A stretch of DNA of 64,000 bases from Achatina immaculata (lineage: Eukaryota; Mollusca; Gastropoda; Stylommatophora; Achatinidae): the NCBI GenBank assembly GCA_009760885.1, contig CM019693.1:50423853-50487852 (forward strand). Direction: 5' to 3'. Of the stretch, positions 54,495 to 64,000 are shown piece after piece (positions within the stretch are counted from its first letter, which is position 1; the number at the start of each line of letters is the position of its first letter). The notes under the pieces are model-generated. The model ran no database searches. It was not told where the DNA came from and was given only the letters and a program-made list of their open reading frames with translations. A program made the position numbers and the translations under genes.

Positions 54495-55770
54495 ACAATA
54501 CACTACAAGACATCTCTCACCTCACAAACATAAACATAGTAAACTCTCACCTTACAGATATACATATAGTAAACTTTCACATAACAAGCATACACATAGT
54601 AAACTCTCACCTTACAAACATACACATAGTAAACTCTCACCTTACACACATATATATAGTAAACTCTCACCAAACAAACATATATATAGTAAACTTTCAC
54701 CTTACAAACATACACACAGTAAACTGTCACCTAATAAACATACACATAGTAAACTCTAGCTTAAAAATTATACACATAGTAAACTCTAGCTTAAAAATTA
54801 TACACATAGTAAATTCTAACTTAAAAATTATACACATAGTAAACTCTAGCTTAAAAATTATACACATAGTAAACTCTAACTTAAAAATTATACACATAGT
54901 AAACTCTAGCTTAAAAATTATACACATATAGTAAACTCTAATTTAAAAATTATACACATAGTAAACTCTAATTTAAAAAGTATACACATAGTAAACTCTA
55001 GCTTAAAAATTATACACATAGTAAACTCTAGCTTAAAAATTATACACATAGTAAACTCTAACTTAAAAATTATACACATAGTAAACTCTAGCTTAAAAAT
55101 TATACACATAGTAAACTCTAGCTTAAAAATTATACACATAGTAAACTCTAGCTTAAAAATTATACACATAGTAAACTCTAACTTAAAAATTATACACATA
55201 GTAAACTCTAGCTTAAAAATTATACACATAGTAAACTCTAACTTAAAAATTATACACATAGTAAACGCTAACTTAAAAATTATACACATAGTAAACTCTA
55301 GCTTAAAAATTATACACATAGTAAACTCTAACTTAAAAATTATACACATAGTAAACTCTAGCTTAAAAATTATACACATAGTAAAACTTAAAAATTATAC
55401 ACATAGTAAACTCTAACTTAAAAATTATACACATAGTAAACTCTAACTTAAAAATTATTCACATAGTAAACTCTAACCTAAAAGTTATACACATAGTAAA
55501 CTCTAACCTAAAAATATACACATAGTAAACTCTAACCTAAAAGTTATACACATAGTAAACTCTAACCTAAAAGTTATACACATAGTAAACTCTAACCTAA
55601 AAGTTATACACATAGTAAACTCTAACCTAAAAGTTATACACATAGTAAACTCTAACCTAAAAATTATACACATAGTAAACTCTAACCTAAAAATGTACAC
55701 ATAGTAAACTCTAACCTAAAAGTTATACACATAGTAAACTCTAACCTAAAAATGTACACATATTAAATTC
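54495..55770. repeat. 30-bp minisatellite, about 42 copies, graded variants
   Basis: The core ACACATAGTAAACTCT is constant. The variable half changes in blocks: CACCTTACAAACAT (54500-54740), AGCTTAAAAATTAT (to 55380), then AACCTAAAAGTTAT (to 55760). The multiple-of-three period produces long false frames. Confidence 0.97.
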
Positions 55771-55835
55771 ACACATAATAAATGTACACACATAATCAGA
55801 AATGTATTGAGTGTGAGGATTTTATTTTGCTCTCT

Positions 55836-56490
55836 GTGAGCATTATGTCTAGGTGTTTCCTGCTGTTCTACTTATGTCCAGAAGTTTTGTGCTGTTCTAA
55901 TTATCTTTAGAAGTTTTGTACTGCTCTAAATATGTCTAGAAGTTTTGTATTATTCTAATTATGTCTAGAAGTTTTGTGCTATTCTATTTATGTCTAGAAG
56001 TTTTGTGCTGTTTTAATAATGTCTAGAAGTTTCATGCTCTTCTAATTATGTCTAGATGTGAAGTTTTCTGCTGTTCTAATTATGTCTAAAGGTTTTGTGC
56101 TATTCTAATTATATCTAGAAGTTTTCTGCTTTTTCTAATTATGTTTAGAAGTTTTGTGCTGTTCTAATTTTGTCTAGAGGTTTTGTACTGTTCTAATTAA
56201 ATCTAGAAGTTTTGTGCTGTTCTACTTATGTCTAGAAGTTTTGTGCTGTTCTAGTTATGTCTAAAATTGTGTGCTGGTCTAGTTGTGTCTAGAATTTTTT
56301 ACTCTTCTAATTATGTTTCAAAGTTTTATCCTGTTCTATTTATGTCTAGACATTTTGTGCTGTTCTAATTATGTGTAGAAGTTTTGTGCTATTATAATTA
56401 TGTCTAGAAGTTAGTTTTGTGCTGTTCTAATTATGTCGAGAATTTTGTATTCTAATTGTGTCTGGAAGCTTTGTATTTATCTAACTGAAA
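55836..56490. repeat. 29-bp minisatellite, about 22 copies
   Basis: The unit contains TTCTAATTATGTCTAGAAGT and TTTGTGCTG. Confidence 0.95.
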
Positions 56491-56524
56491 GTTTTCTCAG
56501 ACAACTGTAGCAACAAGTGCCTAT

Positions 56525-56860
56525 GTTTTTGTATTGGCTTTTAAATGTTACCCATGTTTCTGTACTGGCTTTTAAATGTTATTTCTGTATTGAATTTTAA
56601 ATGTTATCCATTTTTCTGTATTGGCTTTTAAATGTTACCCATTTTTCTGTATTGACTTTTAAATGTTATCCATTTTTCTCTGTTGGCTTTTAAATGTTAT
56701 TTCTGTATTAGCTTTTAAATGTTGTCCATTTTTCTGTATTTGCTTTTAGATGTTACCCTTTTTTCTGTATTGGCTTTTAAATGTTTCCCATTTTTCTGTA
56801 TTGGTTTTTAAATATTACCTATGTTTCTGTATTGGCTTTTAAATGCCTTTTATGTCTGTA
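56525..56860. repeat. 31-bp minisatellite, about 10 copies
   Basis: The unit contains TGTATTGGCTTTTAAATGTT and ACCCATTTTTC, with some shorter copies lacking the last part. Confidence 0.93.
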
Positions 56861-57119
56861 TTATTGTTTATAATGTTTATGTTTGTTTCTGATCTGCTCG
56901 CAGCTGGATAAAAATCTTTTTCATATTTGACATAATTTTACTGAAATATACATTTTCATGCAACATTTTTGTAGCTGTGACACAAAATTACGAGGGGATA
57001 TAAAATATGACACAGACAGACAGACAAACAAGGGACAACTTTGTGCATAAAAACATAACAAAGACACAAGCGGGTGGAACACATATTACAGAAACCAACT
57101 GAAGCGTAGAAATAACAGT

Positions 57120-57337
57120 CCTCTCTCTCTTTCTCCTTCTTCTTTCTATCTCTCCCTCTCTCTCCCTCTCTCTCTATTTCTTTCTCTCTCCCTCTCTGTC
57201 TATTTCTTTCTCTCTTCCTCTTTCTCTCCCTCTCTCTCGATATCTTTCTCTCTCCCTCTTTCTCTCTCTTTTTTCTTTCTCCCTCTTTCTCTCTCCCTCT
57301 TTCTATCCCTCTCTCTTCCTATCTCTTTCTCTCTCTA
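57120..57337. repeat. Polypyrimidine (CT/CTTT) tract
   Basis: About 218 bp of almost pure C/T on the plus strand, directly upstream of the L2-like LINE 3' half. The sequence at 56861-57119 is unique and unrecognised. Confidence 0.95.
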
Positions 57338-57338
57338 G

Positions 57339-58271
57339 AAAACGTTAGCGAGCACAAAACACTAGGTCTTATTATTGACCAATATCTGACCTGGAACTCT
57401 CATGTGCAATGTCTAACAAAACTCATCGCACAAAAAGTATACCAATTAGCTAAAATTAAGCACTTCATCGATCAAGGCACTAGGAAGACATACTACATAG
57501 CTCATATACAAAAACATTTAGACTATTGCTCAACAGTTTGGGATGGTTGCTCAGTGTCAAATACAAAGAGGCTTTGCTCTCTCCAAAAGCGAGCAGTAAA
57601 GCTTATTAGTGACAAAGATCAAGCACAAACAACTAATCATCACAAACGTATCAAAATACTACCTCTTAAGAACAGGTTCCTCTTCAACAAAGCCAAGTTA
57701 GTACATCAAATTCTTTCACGGCACGCCCCGCCTTATCTATGGAACCTGTTTAAATTTAGCCCAAAGTGCAGCCAACGCTTGAACAACATATGTCTTCCAA
57801 AACCTAGACTTGATCTTTACAAGAAAAGCTTTAGTTATTCTGCAGCTCATCTTTGGAATACCCTCCCATCCTATATAAAAAATATAAATTATACTCCTTC
57901 CTACATCTACAAGCTTTCCTAATATCTATTTGATATCGACTACATGCCTCCATGAATTATAAAACTTAAAAGTTATCTTAAGCTGCTCTTACAGACACCG
58001 AATACAATTAATTGTTTTCTGAATAGTCCCGAAAATTTTGTTTAGTAGATAGTCATTTATAATGTATGTAGTTACTTCTGTACTGAGTGAATGTTTAAGA
58101 GCGAAACGTAAATGTCTCTCAGCTTCAGTGTTAGTTATGTTTGTTATATGAACAGCATATTTGTAGAATGTCTGGAATAGAGTGAAAGATGTATGATAAA
58201 GGGCAGAATGTCAGACGGGCATGAGTGCCCAATTCTTAACCCTTTTGAAATAAAGATCAATCAATCAATCT
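57339..58271 (+). mobile_element. L2/CR1-like LINE, 5'-truncated 3' half with (AATC)n tail
   Basis: An open frame from 57339 to 57922 reads EHKTLGLIIDQYLTWNSHVQ, HIQKHLDYCSTVWDGCSVSN, KRLCSLQKRAVKLISD, NKAKLVHQILSRHAPPYLWN and PRLDLYKKSFSYSAAHLWNT, the usual C-terminal thumb region of L2/CR1-like RTs. A 340-bp 3'UTR ends TTTGAAATAAAGATC and AATCAATCAATC. It complements the C-terminal part missing from 47695-50640. Confidence 0.9.
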
Positions 58272-58444
58272 CTCTATCACCTCAGCTCTCTGAGCACTAT
58301 AACCTCATTGTTAAAAAAAAACAGGCTGTATTATATCTGTTCCTGGATTTTTGTGAGACTTTCTTGTTAATCTTCTGGTGTCTCTTCATCAAATCATTTC
58401 AGCGTGTAAAGATCTACTTAGTGTGTAGCGGTTCTCAAGCACTA

Positions 58445-58655
58445 GGCGGCTTCTGTCAGGAATATGGGACTACTCTGTAACCACGTGGCTTCTGTCAGGA
58501 ATATGGGACTCTGTAACCACATGGCTTCTGTCAGGAATATGGGACTCTGTAACCACATGGCTTCTGTCAGGAATATGCGACTACTCTGTAACCACATGGC
58601 TTCTGTCAGGAATATGCGACTACTCTGTAACCACATGGCTTCTGTCAGGAATATG
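58445..58655. repeat. 33-39-bp minisatellite, 6 copies
   Basis: The unit contains GGCTTCTGTCAGGAATATGG and GACT(ACT)CTGTAACCACAT. Two length variants differ by six to seven bases. Confidence 0.94.
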
Positions 58656-59044
58656 GGACTCGTTATTCATCTACACTTAAAATTCTCCTCTTCCACACTC
58701 ATAATCTCTCTCCACTAAGTTCGACTCTCTTCTCACTTGTTACACATAGTTCAGAGACTCCTTACAGCATCACATTACAAACCCTCTACCCCAGTATATT
58801 TCATCTTCTCCTGGCTAGATTACCATTGTATCACTCTCTCTCTCTGTCTCTCTCTCTCTCTCCCCTTCACAGTTTCCCCACCCACCACCTTCAGTTACGA
58901 TCCACTTATCACACACCCCAAGTTTCCATTTAATGCACTCTACACTCCACCATGCACATTTCTGACACACAGCATCAGACAAGCCACAGCTTCTTACAAG
59001 CTACAGCTAAGCGCTCTATTCATTTTATTTCTTTTTTTTTAAAC
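58656..59044. other. Pyrimidine-rich unique sequence
   Basis: Contains a short (CT)n at 58833-58862. A 101-codon plus-strand frame at 58737-59042 is unrecognised and compositionally driven. Confidence 0.35.
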
Positions 59045-59190
59045 ATAACATTCACGTGAATTTATATTTTATCTCCTCTCTCTATTTCTTTGTCCCGTGC
59101 GTTTTTGTATGATTAAGGCTCACGCCGAAACGTCACAACTGTGTACTCGTTAATTAATAAAACTGTTCCTACTTTTTTTCCTGGTGTATA
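59045..59190 (+). repeat. Dispersed repeat with hammerhead-like core, copy 2
   Basis: Homologous to 40790-40965. GGC-TCAC-GCC (59117-59126) forms a perfect 3-bp stem with a 4-nt loop, followed by GAAAC-GTC. This is the stem II/GAAA geometry of the small hammerhead motifs known from Penelope-like and retrozyme elements. The CTGATGA box is altered to ATGATTAA. Confidence 0.55.
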
Positions 59191-59199
59191 CATATTCGG

Positions 59200-59920
59200 C
59201 TTGTTAGTTCCATTCAACTGTAAAGCTTTATTCTGCGTGAGAAGCTCTATTAAATCTGTAAAGCTCTATTTAGCCTGTAAACCTTTATTCAATCTGTAGA
59301 GTTCTATGTTTGAGAAGATCTAGTCATATACTAGCAACATGGTAAGCTTCTATAGTTCTCCCATGTTTTGTTTAACCTCCCTTCCTGAAGACTGTCTCTC
59401 TTCTTCCCAGAACTGCTCCATCACTTTCATATTTCATCATACGCTTTTCTAAACTTATCAGCAGCTTCATCAGAGTCGCTAGTCTCGTTTTCTTTAGATT
59501 TCTTTGTGTAAATGTTCTATATAGTTCTTATGTGAGGTCTGTTGTTTTCTGTTTATTCTGTTGTTGTGGGAAAATACTAGATATCACCTGACAGTTTGTA
59601 TCTTTGTGTGAGAATATTAGGTGTCTCTTCACAGTTTGCATCCAAGCTTGTGGGAAGATACTGTCTTCTCATAGTTTGTGTCTCTGCTTGTTGATAATAC
59701 TTACTGTCTTCTTTCGTTGCGTGTGATGATTGTGTCTTTACTTGTAAAGATTGTCTCTACTTGTGAATATTGTTTCTCTACTTGTAAAGAATGTCTCTAC
59801 TTGTGAAGATTGTGTCTCTATTTGTGAAGATTGTGTCTGGTTCTGTAACATTTTGTTCAGGTACCGCTTTCAACGTATTTTATCATCTTTTATGATTGTA
59901 AAGATAATCAGACAAATGGA
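59200..59920. repeat. Degenerate short repeats
   Basis: Loose repeats of CTGTAAAGCTCTATT (59220-59310) and of CTACTTGTGAAGATTGTGTCT (59560-59850). Confidence 0.6.
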
Positions 59921-60221
59921 GCGAACAAATAATAAATAGAAAGACAAATAAAACAAACAAAGAATAAATTAACAGATAAATGAAAGTAACAAATAATGAA
60001 CAGATAGGTAAAACAAGCAACTAATAAATAAACAGAAAGATGAAGCACACAAATAATACATAAACAAATGAAATAAGCATGAAGAGATAAACAAACAGGT
60101 GAATGAAACAAAGATAAGTAGATATATGAAAATAATAATAATCAAATAATAAATAAATTAAACAAAAAATAACAAATAGAGAAAACAAACAAGTAACAAA
60201 TGGACAGATGAAACAAAAACA
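59921..60221. repeat. A-rich degenerate repeat, segment 1
   Basis: Repeats of AAACAAACAAATAATAAATA and CAGATAAATGAA. It resumes at 60414-60625 after an RTE-B fragment. Confidence 0.8.
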
Positions 60222-60413
60222 AAGTAGTCAGTCAATCATTTGTATATCCCTTGCGTAACTTTGCCTCCATAACAACTCTCCTGTATGCCTTTCGGTTGTG
60301 AGCAAGATGGCATGCTGCTCATGTATCTATTTGCAGATCATCAACGATGTTTTGCAGCCATCTTTGTCTTTGTCTTACTCTCCTTCTTTTTTCCATTATG
60401 TATCCTTCCAAGA
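60222..60413 (-). mobile_element. RTE-B LINE 3' fragment (diverged)
   Basis: The minus strand encodes LEGYIMEKRRRVRQRQRWLQ and NIVDDLQIDT, then NREAYRRVVMEAKLRKGYTN-like sequence and an AATGATTGACTGAC tail. More diverged than the other RTE-B copies. Confidence 0.82.
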
Positions 60414-60625
60414 TGGACAAACACAAATAAATGAACAAATATATGAATAAAACACGGATGAACAGTATATGAAACGAACAAATAACAGATAAATAAACAG
60501 ATGAAACATATAAGAGATAAATAAACAGATGAAACAAACAAGTAATAAATAAACAGACATATGAAACAAATAAGAGATAAATAGACAGACGAAACAAACG
60601 TGTAACAGACAACAAACAAATTAAA
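60414..60625. repeat. A-rich degenerate repeat, segment 2
   Basis: Continuation of 59921-60221 (AAACAGATGAAACAAACAAG and relatives). The unique block 60626-60837 downstream of the cysteine-rich exon stop contains ATTAAA on the minus strand near 60668, a possible polyadenylation signal. Confidence 0.8.
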
Positions 60626-60837
60626 CAAATGAACTTTTGGAAAGATTTCCAAGACTTGGAAAATGTTTTTAATTGTTTAAAAAATTGTGGTCCTGCTGTG
60701 ATGACACAGAACTGAGTACACCAAATGTGCTGCAGCAAAATGATGTACCCGGTGAGATTCGTTGACTTGAGCAGGCGTGACATATGCTGTCAGTGACGGG
60801 CACGAGTTTGTTCGAGCTGAACACAAGCTGCCAACTT

Positions 60838-61286
60838 TTAACCAAACAGGTTAGGTATTAAGAATGGGGCGGGGGTGGAGGCCTGCGATGTGCTGGCTGT
60901 CGCTGGAAGCTGCAATATGCCGAGAAAAAATGGCGGCGGAGTGTTGCTGGATGGTTGGTTTATCTGTGGTTGTACTTCTTGCGGGGTGGTGTTTACTGTG
61001 GTAGATGGTCCCTGAAGTAAAGTTACTGTAGATTCCACTGGGGTAGGTGGAGCAGCTGTACTGATACTGATTCCAGGGATAACCGTTGGTGTAGCAGGAG
61101 GAAGTAACTGGTTGATAGCACACTTTACTGTGCAGAACATGGACTTGCAGACAACAGACTGAACAGAGCACACGATACTCAGAACTGGGATAATCTCTGA
61201 GACACACTCATCTCTGGTGTTGTCACAGTCAGTCTGGCACGGGGTCAGACAGGTGCACTCTCTCACGCACTTGGGGGTACACAAGC
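60838..61286 (-). CDS. Terminal exon of cysteine-rich protein, paralogue C
   Basis: Minus strand: acceptor GGTTTCTTCACCCAG ends at 61287, then a 2-nt split codon and 148 residues to the stop at 60838. It reads LCTPKCVRECTCLTPC, QTDCDNTRDEC, IVCSVQSVVCKSMFC, TVKCAINQLLP, with the same eleven-cysteine spacing (3-3-1-3-3-6-11-6-4-3) as 9712-10157. A Pro/Thr/Ser-rich tail follows (PPATPTVIPG, STAAPPTPVESTVTLLQG), then FFLGILQLPATASTSQ and the end LIPNLFG. The apparent TTG-initiated start at 61284 is inside the exon and not a start codon. The strand, exon phase and length (449 versus 446 nt) match copies A and B. Upstream exons were not found in 61287-64000. A secreted or extracellular-matrix role is only inferred from cysteine density. 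Confidence 0.8.
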
Positions 61287-61306
61287 CTGGGTGAAGAAAC
61301 CGATGT

Positions 61307-61512
61307 ATTTTACAGACATGGCTTGTTTTAGTGTGGACATAACTAACAGTATTTGTCTAAAATAACGAGACATGGCTTGTTTCAGTGTGGACATAACTAA
61401 CAGTACTTGTCTAAAATAACAAGACATGGCGTGTTTCAGTGTGGAAATAACAAACAGTATTTGTCTAAAATAACGAGACATGGTTTGTTTTAGTGTGGAC
61501 ATAACTAACAGT
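61307..61512. repeat. 54-bp minisatellite, segment 1
   Basis: The unit contains AACAAGACATGGCTTGTTTC, AGTGTGGACATAACTAACAG and TACTTGTCTAAAAT. It lies in the intron immediately 5' of cysteine-rich exon C. Confidence 0.95.
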
Positions 61513-61946
61513 CATCATCATCATCATGTGCCGTGCCGACTGGCGTTGGCTATTATGCTTCTCCAGAGTACCCGATCCTTCATGCAGGCCATCAGTTCAG
61601 TTGGTGATCTCCTCTCACACCATCCCGTCAGACTGTCCAGTATCATTTCTCTTGGTCTTCCTCTTGATCTTCTTCCTTCTATTTTTCCTGTTGTTATAAT
61701 ATTTTCAATGCCCCCTCTTCTCATTGCATGTCCTATGAAAGTACATTGTCTCTCTCTTATCTTTTTGACAAGGTTTTTTTTTGGTCTCTCCAGCTCTTCT
61801 CATACATTCTTCATTAGTTATTTTTGCTGTCCAGGGGATTCGCAACATTCTTCTAATAAACCACATTTCTGCTGCTTCCAATGATTTTTGTGCAGACTTG
61901 CCTATTGTCCATGATTCACTTCCATATAACAAGATAGGTTCAATAA
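61513..61946 (-). mobile_element. RTE-A LINE 3' fragment with (ATG)n tail and 10-bp target duplication
   Basis: The minus strand reads IEPILLYGSESWTIGKSAQK, MWFIRRMLRIPWTAKITNEE, then after a frameshift RGRPREMILDSLTGWC and SIIANASRHGT. AACTAACAGT occurs at 61503-61512 and 61947-61956, splitting one unit of the 54-bp repeat. Confidence 0.92.
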
Positions 61947-61956
61947 AACTAACAGT

Positions 61957-62085
61957 GCTTGTCTAAAATAACAAGACATGGCTTGTTTCAGTGTGGCATA
62001 ACAAACAGTATTTGTCTAAAATAACAAGACATGGCTTGTTTCAGTGTGGACATAACTAACAGTACTTGTCTAAAATAACATAGGA
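61957..62085. repeat. 54-bp minisatellite, segment 2
   Basis: Continuation of 61307-61512 after the RTE-A insertion. The sequence at 62086-62500 is unique and unrecognised. Confidence 0.93.
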
Positions 62086-62500
62086 TAAATCTTTCCATAA
62101 ACGCTGACAGGAAAAAAGTGGATACTAAATTATGTAACAGAATAAGACAGATAAATGTTTTGGATAAGGGAAAAAGACTAGTGTCCCCTGCAGAGAGCTA
62201 ATTTTGAAAACTTATAGGCTTGCCCAGCAAGCGAATCAGTGTTGTGAAGTTTGCACGTATTAATACACTCTGTGAACGAATTGGAAGATACGCACAGTAA
62301 AAGGACAGACGTGAAAAAATAACAGCTAAGACCGGCAAGGAAAGAAATACGGAATCAAGCAAGTTCCTCCTTCAGAGTTTGTATATTTTAGTTAGGTTAT
62401 CGAAAATGTAGAGTTTTGGTTGTAGTCTCTGTCTCTTTGTTGGGAAATGAATAGAGTTGGTTAATCTGTCCCTTTTAGTACAGTTTTTTTATAGTTTTTA

Positions 62501-62773
62501 TGACCTCAGACCTGTCTCTTGAGCTTAACATGCAATATCAAACCTGTCTCTTGAGCTTAACACAAGATATAAAACCTGTCTCTTCAGTTTAATCACAAGA
62601 TATTAGATCTGTCTCTTGATCTTAATCACGAGATATCAAACCTGTCTATTGATCTTAATCACAAGATATTAGACCTGTCTCTTGATTTTAATCACAAGAT
62701 ATTAGACATGTCTCTTGATTTTAATCACAAGATATCAAACCTGTTTCTTGAGCTTAATCACAAGATATTAGAC

Positions 62774-62831
<58 letters not shown>

Positions 62832-62930
62832 CTTGATCTTAATCACAAGATATTAGACATGTCTCTTAAGCGTAATCATAAGTTGTCAGACGTGTCTCTT
62901 GAGCATAGTCACAAGATGAATATTCTCTAT
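62501..62930. repeat. 33-bp minisatellite with an embedded (CT)n(CTAT)n microsatellite
   Basis: The unit contains GACCTGTCTCTTGATCTTAA and TCACAAGATATTA. At 62774-62832 one unit is expanded into CT repeats then CTAT repeats, growing from the internal CTCT/CTAT words. Confidence 0.93.
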
Positions 62931-63910
62931 TAATTTATGGTAACTGAGATAGTGTAGTAGTATATTAGAATAGGCACAGAGTGATCGGGAAAATCCTATC
63001 CTCTGGTTGTCGCTGGGTTAAAAAAAAAAGCACCGTGCGGCCCTTAACTAACAGACGACTTGATTACCAGACGACTTTAGGAGAGAGGAGAATTATGGAA
63101 AGAAACGGTTAGGACAGAGATGATAGAAGTTTTGATCAGAGTAGAAGTTTTTATGATAGGACTGTGATCAGTGTGAAACTATGTAGAACAGCTTGAATGA
63201 TTTAGTCTGGTCAGCTTGACCAAGATGTTTGTGCTAGCTGTCATGGTACTACTGTCGAGATTTATTAGGACCAGTGGTTCTAAAAGTATGTCTGTGACTT
63301 TTGTGGAAATTCAGTGGCATGTTCATGACATTCAGTAAGTTTTACTTTTGTTATCATGTTGTTAGATTGCTGTTTGTCTGGGCGTGAATGTAGATCACTC
63401 ACTTCCCATATGGCAAACTTCTGTCTTGCTGGGTATGGAGCCTAACTGTACTTACTGTTTAACATTCTTCACCTCATGTCACTTATCATTAATACTCATT
63501 AATAAAACTTTTTTGTACTTCACATCTTGTCAAATCATTACACGATGTTATCTGTATTTTTGTCTCAGAAATGTCAGAGGTTCTCATACTGTGCTGCTGT
63601 GATCTAAGATGGAGCTGTGTGCCTGGGTGTGATCGTTTCTCTGTGTATATCAAAGAAACAGTTGCTTATACTATCAGATTCAACAGTCAGATGGACTATA
63701 ACTTACTCCACTTAAACTTATAAAGCAGTAGCACACACAATCTCGCTAACTTGTCACCACTTAAAAATAGTGATACTACTTCAATGTAGAATTTCAGTCT
63801 TCGATTTCACCTTTATAAGCAGAATATTCCCATTTCACTTTACATTTTTTTTGTATGCTTGTACTCAATCAAACAATGCGGGGTGCTGGGGAGGGGGGTG
63901 TTAGAAAATC
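62931..63910. other. Unique sequence without a supported gene
   Basis: Two hAT-terminus-like words lie on the plus strand, at 63272-63290 (CAGTGGTTCTAAAAGTATG) and 63575-63593 (CAGAGGTTCTCATACTGTG). A short hydrophobic start (MFVLAVMVLL) follows an ATG at 63225, without further coding support. A 72-codon frame at 63384-63602 is unrecognised. Confidence 0.3.
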
Positions 63911-64000
63911 AGCTTTTGTAGGCGCTACTTCGTGGAGTTTTATATTGTCTCTTCTATGATGGAAGACACTTTTGTAAGCGCTACTTCATGGAGTGTTATA
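63911..64000. repeat. Start of a 56-bp tandem repeat cut by the window end
   Basis: CTTTTGTAGGCGCTACTTCG at 63913 and its near copy at 63969 are 56 bp apart. Confidence 0.7.

Noticed and set aside
54918..55379. 153-codon minus-strand repeat protein
   Set aside because: Product of the 30-bp array; no start or end context and equal openness of neighbouring blocks.
63225..63300. Signal-peptide-like start MFVLAVMVLL
   Set aside because: Hydrophobic stretch is very short, runs into a hAT-terminus-like word, and no downstream exon could be matched.

Overview
This is a eukaryotic, AT-rich, gene-poor stretch, most likely from a lophotrochozoan invertebrate and probably a mollusc. The evidence is the style of its non-LTR retrotransposons (RTE-type elements with short tandem-repeat 3' tails and an L2/CR1-like element ending in AATC repeats), a tRNA-derived SINE, mariner and Tc1/mariner-like DNA transposons, and intron-containing cysteine-rich genes. 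The phylum is an inference from general TE character, not from a diagnostic gene. There is no prokaryotic gene organisation, rRNA gene, tRNA gene or CRISPR array.

Roughly 40 % of the window is tandem repeat: more than 35 separate minisatellite arrays with units of 7-60 bp, the largest at 12.1-14.2 kb (40-bp unit), 18.05-21.6 kb (22-bp), 21.8-23.2 kb (46-bp), 25.0-26.3 kb (31-bp), 51.4-54.5 kb (57-60-bp) and 54.5-55.8 kb (30-bp). Most long open frames are artefacts of these arrays. Much of the rest is transposon debris. Four RTE-like families are present: RTE-A with an ATG-repeat tail, RTE-B with an AATG tail, RTE-C, and RTE-D with a GA tail. There is also one L2/CR1-like LINE. Several LINE 3' ends sit inside minisatellite arrays and are flanked by recognisable target-site duplications.

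The best host-gene signals do not stand out as long ATG-initiated frames. (1) A cysteine-rich protein family on the minus strand is represented by terminal exons at 9712-10157, 11476-11921 and 60838-61286. Eleven cysteines are aligned with identical spacing between the first pair and the third, all share the same acceptor phase, and all end in Leu-Phe-Gly. (2) A dead, intronless copy of Enhancer of rudimentary homolog (ERH) lies at 41589-41893. (3) There are weaker candidates: a two-exon small secreted peptide at 2681-3106, and a cysteine-rich frame at 44066-44965 interrupted only by TGA.

Three large head-to-tail duplications are visible: 8733-12262 (about 1.76 kb x2, carrying the cysteine-rich exon), 14264-17885 (about 1.8 kb x2, carrying a SINE and a DDE transposon), and 26787-31089 (about 2.15 kb x2, carrying a mariner with a 1.27-kb insertion).

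The most unusual theme is that several minisatellites are tandem amplifications of short retrotransposon segments, four of them over coding motifs: an RTE-C C-terminal motif (42 bp x17), the RT GVRQG motif (11 bp), the endonuclease SDHYPV motif (42 bp x6), the RT SNLTNYRP motif (39 bp x8-9) and an L2-like 3'UTR segment (24 bp x7). The window shows retrotransposons both landing in minisatellites and giving rise to them.
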